Assembly (NCBI RefSeq): GCF_021278965.1
Contig: NZ_CP065589.1
Span: 377,001 to 441,000 of the forward strand
Origin: Chryseobacterium capnotolerans
GTDB taxonomy: Bacteria; Bacteroidota; Bacteroidia; Flavobacteriales; Weeksellaceae
DNA: 64,000 nt
Direction of reading: 5' to 3'
Below are positions 27,933 to 34,251 of the stretch, in pieces (within the stretch, counting starts at the first letter, position 1; the number at the start of each line of letters is the position of its first letter). Made by a program: the position numbers and the translations under genes. The notes beneath the pieces are model-generated. The model made no database searches. It saw only the letters and a program-made list of their open reading frames with translations, and had not been told where the DNA came from.

Positions 27933-28056
27933 AAATTATTCCGGATTTTTATTTATTATTTTTTTGCGGTTTTCTATGGAAGGAGACAGGTTTATGTCTG
28001 AATTCTACATTGGATCGTTCTGGAATACTGCATTTCTAATCTTAAAAATTGAAAAC

Positions 28057-28437
28057 ATGTCCGATCATATTACGGTAACCACTGGAATTTATGATGCTAT
28101 AAAAGATACACTCAGAAGAAAAAAAGTAAGCATCGAAGAAGAGAAAAGATTGGCTGATGAACTGAGAAAAGCCAAGCAGGTGCTAAGAAGAGATCTGCCA
28201 GAAGATATTGTAACAGTTAACAGAAAAGTGACTTTAAAAGATCACACCCTGGATTTTGAGCATGAATATATTTTTGTGCCTTCTACCAGAGAAAAGCTTA
28301 AGAAGAATAAACATTCCATTCTTTCAAATATAGCTTTGGCTGTAGTGGGGTATAAAGTTGGTGATATCATCGACTGGCCTTTCAGAGAAGGGGAAAGAAA
28401 AATTGAAATTGTAAAAGTGGAAGCCTGGGAAGGATAA
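28057..28437 (+). CDS. GreA/GreB-family transcript-cleavage-factor-like protein
   Basis: 126-residue protein from ATG 28057 (MSDHITVTTGIYDAIKDTLRRKKVS). The frame is open further up, but the upstream part looks non-coding. A charged helical N-terminal part is followed by the GreA/GreB C-terminal FKBP-like domain (VTLKDHTLDFEHEYIFVPSTRE, then SILSNIALAVVGYKVGDIIDWPFREGERKIEIVKV). It is shorter than GreA (~158) and resembles the GreAB-C/Rnk-type proteins that bind RNA polymerase. Lacking the full acidic-tipped coiled coil, it may not stimulate cleavage. Confidence 0.8.
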   Translation: MSDHITVTTGIYDAIKDTLRRKKVSIEEEKRLADELRKAKQVLRRDLPEDIVTVNRKVTLKDHTLDFEHEYIFVPSTREKLKKNKHSILSNIALAVVGYKVGDIIDWPFREGERKIEIVKVEAWEG

Positions 28438-28516
28438 CACTTGTCATATAGGGTTGAATTTACGAAGAAGACGTGGTCCATTTTGGGCTGCGTTTTCTGT
28501 TTCTTGAGATAAAAAT

Positions 28517-28833
28517 GTTGGAAAACGCTAAGGCGCAAGTTTTTTACCTGCGATAAAATTGTATACCATTGAAAAATTCCACGAGTACACGAATAATTTT
28601 AATTACATTGTCATTTATGTGCCTATTTGATAAAAGATTTTAAACCACATAGGCACATAGATTTTAGAGAAGATAAGGAGTTGTTGGATTTAATATAAAA
28701 AGCATTTATAAAAGAAATTCGTGCATTCGTGGCTAAAAATAAGTATTATTCTTGCTGAAGATCTTTTGATCTTCTTGCGCCTTAAAATATACATAATCCT
28801 GATAAGGCCTTTGCGCCTTCGCGTTTATCCAAC
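28517..28833. repeat. Intergenic repeat element with inverted ends, copy 1
   Basis: Non-coding 317-bp block bounded by GTTGGA..CGCTAAGGCGCAA (28517-28538) and its imperfect complement TTGCGCC..GCGTTT.TCCAAC (28811-28833). It contains phrases seen in other gaps of this window: AACCACATAGGCACATAG, TTCGTGCATTCGTGGC and CTTGCGCCTTAAAAT. No ORF. Its right third is present inverted at the left end of copy 2 (31882-31985). Confidence 0.7.
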
Positions 28834-28916
28834 AAAATATACCCTAGTATAAGTTTTAGCCTGATTATTTAACAAATGATAAAAAAACATCTTGATATGA
28901 GACTTTCTTCAAGTGC

Positions 28917-28950
28917 TTGGGCTGCATTCCGTTTTTAAGTTTTATCTTTG
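28917..28950 (+). promoter_or_regulatory. Promoter of the deoxyhypusine synthase-like gene
   Basis: TTG at 28917-28919 and TATCTTTG at 28943-28950 with a 23-nt spacer, the upper limit of the known range. The -7 box ends 14 bp before the ATG, so the leader would be very short. Confidence 0.55.
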
Positions 28951-28964
28951 CAAAAATTAAAAAA

Positions 28965-29939
28965 ATGAGCAAACCGATAACTGAATTCATAGAAAAGTAT
29001 TACCTGCACTTCAACGCAGCTGCATTGGTGGATGCTTCTAAAGGATATGTTGCACATCTTAAAGATGGCGGAAAAATGATGATTACTTTAGCAGGAGCAA
29101 TGTCTACTGCTGAATTAGGGAAGATTCTTGCTGAAATGATCCGTCAGGGTAAAGTAGACTTTATCTCTTGTACAGGAGCAAACCTTGAAGAAGATTTAAT
29201 GAATCTTGTAGCACACTCTCACTATGAAAGAGTTCCTCATTACAGAGATTTAACTGCTCAGGATGAGTGGGATCTTTTGGAAAGAGGTCTGAACAGAGTT
29301 ACCGATACTTGTATCCCTGAAGAAGAAGCTTTCAGAAGATTACAGAAGCACATCGTGGAAATCTGGAAAGATGCTGAAGCTAAAGGTGAAAGATATTTCC
29401 CACACGAATTCATGTATAAAATGATCCTTTCAGGAGTATTGGAGCAGTACTATGAAATTCCTAGAGAAAACTCTTGGATGATTGCTGCTGCAGAAGCAAA
29501 TTTACCAATCGTAGTTCCGGGATGGGAAGATTCTACAATGGGTAACATCTTCGCTTCTTACTGTATCAAAGGAGAGCTTAAGGCTACTACAATGAAATCA
29601 GGTATCGAATACATGACTTACCTTGCAGATTGGTATACTAAAAACTCAGCAGGGAAAGGAGTTGGATTCTTCCAGATTGGTGGAGGTATTGCAGGAGATT
29701 TCCCTATCTGTGTAGTGCCAATGCTGTATCAGGATATGGAAATGCATGACATTCCATTCTGGTCTTACTTCTGCCAGATTTCTGATTCTACTACTTCTTA
29801 CGGTTCTTATTCAGGAGCTGTTCCAAATGAGAAAATCACTTGGGGTAAATTAGATATCACTACACCGAAGTTTATCGTTGAAAGTGATGCAACAATCTGT
29901 GCACCATTAATGTTCTCTTATATTTTAGAGAATGCTTAA
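28965..29939 (+). CDS. Deoxyhypusine synthase family protein
   Basis: 324-residue cytoplasmic enzyme of the DHS fold, which uses NAD and transfers the aminobutyl group of spermidine. Bacteria lack eIF5A, so bacterial members may make homospermidine or another product. The family blocks TLAGAMSTAELGKILAEMI, VDFISCTGANLEEDL and VGFFQIGGGIAGDFPICV are clear. The catalytic lysine is kept: ITWGKL (K295) matches SWGKI of human DHS. I start at ATG 28965, just behind a promoter box; the longer frame would cover the promoter. It is a single gene with its own terminator. Confidence 0.9.
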   Translation: MSKPITEFIEKYYLHFNAAALVDASKGYVAHLKDGGKMMITLAGAMSTAELGKILAEMIRQGKVDFISCTGANLEEDLMNLVAHSHYERVPHYRDLTAQDEWDLLERGLNRVTDTCIPEEEAFRRLQKHIVEIWKDAEAKGERYFPHEFMYKMILSGVLEQYYEIPRENSWMIAAAEANLPIVVPGWEDSTMGNIFASYCIKGELKATTMKSGIEYMTYLADWYTKNSAGKGVGFFQIGGGIAGDFPICVVPMLYQDMEMHDIPFWSYFCQISDSTTSYGSYSGAVPNEKITWGKLDITTPKFIVESDATICAPLMFSYILENA

Positions 29940-29969
29940 GAAATAAACTCTTTTACGAGATTACATAGG

Positions 29970-29999
29970 AGCGCTTCAATTTTTTGGAGCGCTTTTTTT
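29970..29999 (+). terminator. Terminator of the deoxyhypusine synthase-like gene
   Basis: Stem AGCGCTTCAA/TTGGAGCGCT with one wobble and a 4-nt loop, followed by seven T. Confidence 0.8.
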
Positions 30000-30420
30000 A
30001 TTTAAACCTCTGATGCTCTTTTTAGCTCTCGCAGATTTTGCAGATGACACAGATTCTCTTTAATGGGGTTATAAACTGTAAGACACAAATATTTTATCAG
30101 TAGCGTAAGAATTAAGGTCAGCAACGACCACGTAGATATTTTTGCCACGGATGCACGAATATATGAAGTGTAATATTCTATGTGCCTATGTGGTTTAAAA
30201 AAATTGAACCACATAGGTAATAAGTATCATTATTCGTGGCAATATTCAACATTATACAATTTTATCGAAGATAAAAATCTTGCGCCTTAAAGCATTATGC
30301 AGGTAAAAGAAACTTGCGTCTTAGCGATTTCCAACAAACTGAGATTAATATAAAATAAACTCAGCATTATCCGCTAAATCTGCGAGTCAATAGATTTATT
30401 CTAATCGAGATCTGTGAAAA
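30000..30420. repeat. Intergenic repeat block, copy with partial ends
   Basis: A 420-bp gap with no gene, made of the same phrases as the blocks at 28517 and 31882. These are GTGCCTATGTGGTTT (30183-30197), AACCACATAGG, TTATTCGTGGCAATATTCA, AATTTTATCGAAGATAAAAA and CTTGCGCCTTAAAGC. The right end TTGCGTCTTAGCG..TTCCAAC (30314-30335) matches the element end; no clear left end is found. Phrases such as CGCAGATTTTGCAGATGACACAG add another recurrent module. Confidence 0.6.
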
Positions 30421-30435
30421 TTGATTGAAATAAAA

Positions 30436-30582
30436 TCAATCCAAAGAATTAACCAGCACAAAATAGCGATACGCCAGAATTCCTTTTTCAACTTTTGTCA
30501 GCTTGTTTGGGTCCTTATTACTGAGCTTTGGAAGAACCTTTTTATTAATTACATTCAGTAAATGGAAAAATGATTTTTTCAT
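30436..30582 (-). CDS. Small conserved flavobacterial protein
   Basis: 48-residue basic protein from the ATG at 30582 (MKKSFFHLLNVINKKVLPKLSN..). The frame is open upstream to 30723, but that would overlap the ATL gene and adds an unlike sequence. The pattern MKK-FF-LN-INK-LP, followed by LTKVEKGILAYRYFVLVNSLD, resembles a short protein seen widely in Flavobacteriia as I recall. Function unknown. It is divergent from the ATL gene. Confidence 0.6.
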   Translation of the reverse strand: MKKSFFHLLNVINKKVLPKLSNKDPNKLTKVEKGILAYRYFVLVNSLD

Positions 30583-30670
30583 ATCTTTATCTTTTAATGA
30601 AACATCATTGATACTATAAGAGTTCAAAAATGATGCAAAAATTAAATATTCCCCCTCAAGATCTGAAAAT

Positions 30671-30967
30671 ATGGATGAAATTTTCAAACAACAGGTATAT
30701 GAAGTAGCGAGGCTTATCCCCAAGGGAAGAGTTTCTACATATGGTGCTATAGCGAAAGCCGTAGGGTATCCTAATCACTCCCGCCATGTCGGAAAAGCGA
30801 TGGGTGGCTGTCCTGAAGATGTTCCTGCACATCGTGTTATTTCAAGTTCAGGAACATTATCTGTTCCGGAGTTCCAGAAGAAATTGGAAGCTGAAGGGAT
30901 TACTGTGGAAAACTTAAGAATAAAAGGGTTTAAAAAACTGTTCTGGGATCCTATGAATGAATTATAG
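30671..30967 (+). CDS. Alkyltransferase-like (ATL) protein, MGMT fold without catalytic cysteine
   Basis: 98-residue homologue of the DNA-binding domain of O6-alkylguanine-DNA alkyltransferase. The helix-turn-helix region is plain (GRVSTYGAIAKAVGYPNHSRHVGKAMGG). The active-site PCHRV motif reads PAHRVI with Ala at residue 53, so it cannot accept an alkyl group. ATL proteins instead bind O6-alkylguanine, flip it out and recruit nucleotide excision repair (UvrA). Most bacterial ATLs carry Trp at this site; Ala is also known. Length matches ATL rather than full Ada/Ogt proteins. Confidence 0.9.
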   Translation: MDEIFKQQVYEVARLIPKGRVSTYGAIAKAVGYPNHSRHVGKAMGGCPEDVPAHRVISSSGTLSVPEFQKKLEAEGITVENLRIKGFKKLFWDPMNEL

Positions 30968-31154
30968 CTATTCGTGAAATTTTTTCAATAAATATAAATT
31001 CGCGCATTCGTAGCAAAAAAGTAAGTGTTTTTGAAAACTTTGCGTTAAAATAATTCCCACAGATTACGCAGATCTCACAGATTTCTAAATAAAAAATATC
31101 ACCCATACCATTGATATGAGTGATACAAATATTTTGCAGCCTAAAACTGTATTA

Positions 31155-31568
31155 TTATTTCTTTGCTCTTGTTGAAGGAGGTTGAGGGCCTTTTAATTCT
31201 TCTTTAAGCCTTGCGTTTTCTTCTTTTAATAATGCAATATATCCCTGTAAGTTTTCAATAACAGCCCCTGGAATATTATCATAATTATTCTGGTTATTAA
31301 TTAGTCCTGCAGAAGTAGATCTATCATTAAATACAGGATGATCATTATTCACAACTACTGGAGCTGTCTCTTCTTCATAAATATCTTCAACCGGTACTTC
31401 TAAGAAACGGGCAAGTTTATCCCATTCATCCTGAATGATTCTTACATCCCCACTTTCTTTTCTGCTATAGTTAGATACATCCGTAGCGATGTAATCAGCT
31501 ACCTGTTGCTGAGTATATCCTTTTTGCTTTCTGATAAGACGTAATTTTTCTTTTTGCATGACCGACAT
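31155..31568 (-). CDS. XRE-family helix-turn-helix regulator with C-terminal coiled coil
   Basis: 137 residues from ATG 31568 (MSVMQKEKLRLIRKQKG); the longer frame starts at TTG. Residues ~3-60 are an HTH_3 domain (RKQKGYTQQQVADYIATDVSNYSRKESGD). A linker follows, and the end is a short Leu/Glu-rich coiled coil (NLQGYIALLKEENARLKEELKG) probably used for dimerisation. Such regulators are frequent in Chryseobacterium. It stands alone between repeat blocks; targets unknown. Confidence 0.85.
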   Translation of the reverse strand: MSVMQKEKLRLIRKQKGYTQQQVADYIATDVSNYSRKESGDVRIIQDEWDKLARFLEVPVEDIYEEETAPVVVNNDHPVFNDRSTSAGLINNQNNYDNIPGAVIENLQGYIALLKEENARLKEELKGPQPPSTRAKK

Positions 31569-31881
31569 TTTATACAAAAATGGCAAAAAAGCACAATGTA
31601 TACAATAGAAAACTGAAAAAACAGCAGATGAATTTTCACTATTCAGAGAATATGAACCACAAAAGGCACAAAAGCTTTATGGTTACACAGTTTGGCTCAT
31701 TCAGGAAAGTTTAAAATAATATTGTTTAAAAGTTCACATCAGTAGAAAATCAAAGATATTTAAAACTTAAGTGCTCTTCTCAACATCTAGCTTATCACTA
31801 AAATAAACTAAAGTGTTTAAAATCTTTTGTGACTTTTATGTCAAAAAATAGATGATAGGATGTTTTTATAATGATTTTAAT

Positions 31882-32156
31882 GTTGGATGGACGCTAAGGC
31901 GCAAAGGCATTACTAAGATTATGTATATTTTAAGACGCAAGAAGATCAAAGATCTTCAGCAAGAATTATGCTGATACTTTTTAGCCAAGAATACACGAAT
32001 TTTTTATTAAATCTTTCGCCACGTAGGTTATAGGTATAATAAAAAATTCGTGCATTCGTAGCAATATTCAGCGGTCTACAATTTTATCGTAGATAAAAAT
32101 CTTGCGCCTTAAGAACATCATGTATGTAAAAGAATTTGCGCCTTAGCGTTTCCAAC
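31882..32156. repeat. Intergenic repeat element with inverted ends, copy 2
   Basis: 275-bp block bounded by GTTGGA..CGCTAAGGCGCAA (31882-31904) and TTGCGCCTTAGCG..TCCAAC (32136-32156). The first ~100 bp are the reverse complement of the last ~95 bp of copy 1 (28740-28833). The right part has TTCGTGCATTCGTAGC, AATTTTATCGTAGATAAAAA and CTTGCGCCTTAAGAAC as in the other copies. No ORF. Confidence 0.7.
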
Positions 32157-32171
32157 ATTATAATACAAAAA

Positions 32172-32197
32172 AAGACTGTCTCATTCGAAACAGTCTT
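32172..32197 (-). terminator. Terminator of htpG
   Basis: Stem AAGACTGT/ACAGTCTT with a 10-nt loop; on the minus strand it is followed by a long T-run. It begins 8 bp after the htpG stop. Confidence 0.85.
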
Positions 32198-32204
32198 CAG
32201 TATA

Positions 32205-34097
32205 TTATTTTTCAAGTTGCTTATAGCTCCTTTGTATAAAATCAGTAAGGTCTTTTCCTTTCAATAGATTTTGAGATAGCTTGGCAAGATCTAAAGCATG
32301 TTTAATTAAGCTTTTCTTTTCCTCAGTATTCTCAGTTTTCAAGATCTGATTAGACAGTTCACTGTTGGAATTTACCACTAAGTTGTACATTTCAGGGAAA
32401 CCACCCATTCCAAACATACCGCCACCGCCGGTTGCCTGCATTTCTTTCATTCTCCTCATAAACTCAGGCTGAGTAATGGTAAATGGAGCATCACTGCTGT
32501 CAAGGTCTTCAAGCTGAACGGTGAATTTAGAATCCTGGATGGCTTCTTCTACGTTCTTTTTTAAAGACTCTTTTTCAGTTTCATTTAGTTTTGAAATAAC
32601 TGGCTCATCTTTCTTGATAAGGTTGTTGATGTGATCAGCGTCTACTCTTGCAAATGAAATATTTTCCTTTGTAGTTTCAAGCTTCTGGATAACGTGAGAA
32701 ATGATTGGAGAATCTAATAACAGAACTTCATATCCTTTATCTTTTGCAGATTGAATATAGCTGTGCTGCTCATCGGCATTGGTTGCATAAAGAATTACAA
32801 GCTTGTTGTCTTTATCCGTTTGTGTAGCGGTGATTTTATCAACCAATTCATTCCAAAGGAAGAATTTTCCGTCAGTTGTTGGGTATAAAGTGAATTTGTC
32901 GGCTTTTTCAGCAAATTTCTCTTCTGTAACAACTCCGTATTCGATGACTACTTTAATGTCATTCCATTTTTGTTCGTAATCTTCACGGTTTTCATTGATT
33001 AAAGAAGCCATTTTATCTGCTACTTTTTTCGTGATGTAAGAAGAGATTTTCTTTACAGCGCCATCAGCCTGAAGATAAGAACGGGATACATTCAACGGGA
33101 TATCCGGAGAATCAATTACCCCTCTTAAAAGCATTAGGAAATCCGGAACGATACCTTTTACCTCATCGGTTACAAATACCTGATTTTGGTATAACTGGAT
33201 CTTATCTTTATCAATATTTAAGTTGTTGCTTAGTTTAGGGAAGAATAAAACCCCCGTAAGATTGAAAGGATAGTCTACGTTCAGGTGAATGTGAAATAAA
33301 GGTTCTTCAAACTGCATTGGATACAGTTCGTGGTAGAACTTCATATAATCTTCATTAGTAAGATCACTTGGAGCGATGGTCCATGCCGGAGTAGGATTGT
33401 TGATAATGTTGTCTACTTCTTCAGTTTCAGCAACAGCATCTTCCGGAGCATCTTCCGGTAAAGGAAGCGTATGTGTTTTTGTTCCGAATTTAATAGGAAC
33501 AGGCATGAATTTGTTATACTTTAATAACAGTTCACGAATTTTTGTTTCTTCTAAAAACTCTACAGAATCTTCAGCAATGTGAAGAATGATTTCAGTTCCT
33601 CTATCTGTCTTGTCAGTTGTTTCTTCAAGAGTAAACTCAGGGCTTCCGTCACAGATCCATCTTACAGCTGGTTCATCTTTGTAAGATTTTGTAAGAATTT
33701 CTACTTTTTCAGCTACCATGAAAGCAGAGTAGAATCCAAGACCGAAGTGTCCGATAATTCCAGAATCCTTTGCCGTATCTTTATATTTCTCTAAAAACTC
33801 TTCAGCTCCTGAGAATGCCACCTGGTTGATATATTTTTCAACCTCTTCACCGGTCATACCAATCCCTTGATCGATGATGTGTAATGTTTTTTGTTCTTTA
33901 TCAATTTTAACTTCAAGCTTAGGATTTCCATATTCTACTTTTGCTTCACCAATACTTGTTAAATGTTTTAGCTTTAAAGTAGCATCCGTAGCGTTAGAAA
34001 TCAGCTCTCTTAAGAATATTTCGTGGTCACTATAAAGAAACTTTTTAATAAGTGGGAAAATATTTTCCACCGATACATTAATATTTCCTTTCGTCAT
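32205..34097 (-). CDS. htpG: Molecular chaperone HtpG (Hsp90)
   Basis: Cytoplasmic ATP-dependent chaperone of 630 residues, the usual bacterial length. The N-terminal GHKL ATPase domain shows FLRELISNATDA (catalytic Glu and Mg-binding Asn), DQGIGMT, and IGHFGLGFYSAF (glycine-rich lid). The middle domain has the NVSRSYLQAD segment. The C-terminal dimerisation domain contains a short Gly/Met-rich insert (ATGGGGMFGMGGFPEM). A paired TGACA motif upstream at 34158-34170 may be part of a heat-shock promoter. Confidence 0.97.
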   Translation of the reverse strand: MTKGNINVSVENIFPLIKKFLYSDHEIFLRELISNATDATLKLKHLTSIGEAKVEYGNPKLEVKIDKEQKTLHIIDQGIGMTGEEVEKYINQVAFSGAEEFLEKYKDTAKDSGIIGHFGLGFYSAFMVAEKVEILTKSYKDEPAVRWICDGSPEFTLEETTDKTDRGTEIILHIAEDSVEFLEETKIRELLLKYNKFMPVPIKFGTKTHTLPLPEDAPEDAVAETEEVDNIINNPTPAWTIAPSDLTNEDYMKFYHELYPMQFEEPLFHIHLNVDYPFNLTGVLFFPKLSNNLNIDKDKIQLYQNQVFVTDEVKGIVPDFLMLLRGVIDSPDIPLNVSRSYLQADGAVKKISSYITKKVADKMASLINENREDYEQKWNDIKVVIEYGVVTEEKFAEKADKFTLYPTTDGKFFLWNELVDKITATQTDKDNKLVILYATNADEQHSYIQSAKDKGYEVLLLDSPIISHVIQKLETTKENISFARVDADHINNLIKKDEPVISKLNETEKESLKKNVEEAIQDSKFTVQLEDLDSSDAPFTITQPEFMRRMKEMQATGGGGMFGMGGFPEMYNLVVNSNSELSNQILKTENTEEKKSLIKHALDLAKLSQNLLKGKDLTDFIQRSYKQLEK

Positions 34098-34157
34098 AAT
34101 ATTTTAGATTTTTTAATTTTCAAATCTTTCTCAAAAAAAATACCATCGGGCAGAAAG

Positions 34158-34170
34158 TGACAGAATGACA
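34158..34170 (-). promoter_or_regulatory. Direct TGACA repeat upstream of htpG
   Basis: TGACA-GAA-TGACA on the plus strand (TGTCATTCTGTCA reading toward htpG), 61-73 bp before the ATG. The position fits an operator or a -33 element of a stress promoter. This is inference from position and symmetry. Confidence 0.35.
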
Positions 34171-34251
34171 TTTTTTCGATAGTTATAAACGGGAAGTTAT
34201 GAGGATTTGTCAAAGAAATATCCTATTTTTAATCCTTAAAAATTTTTTAAA

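Noticed and set aside
30583-30723. N-terminal extension of the small minus-strand gene at 30436
   Set aside because: It would overlap the ATL coding region, and the family-like start MKKSFF lies at 30582.
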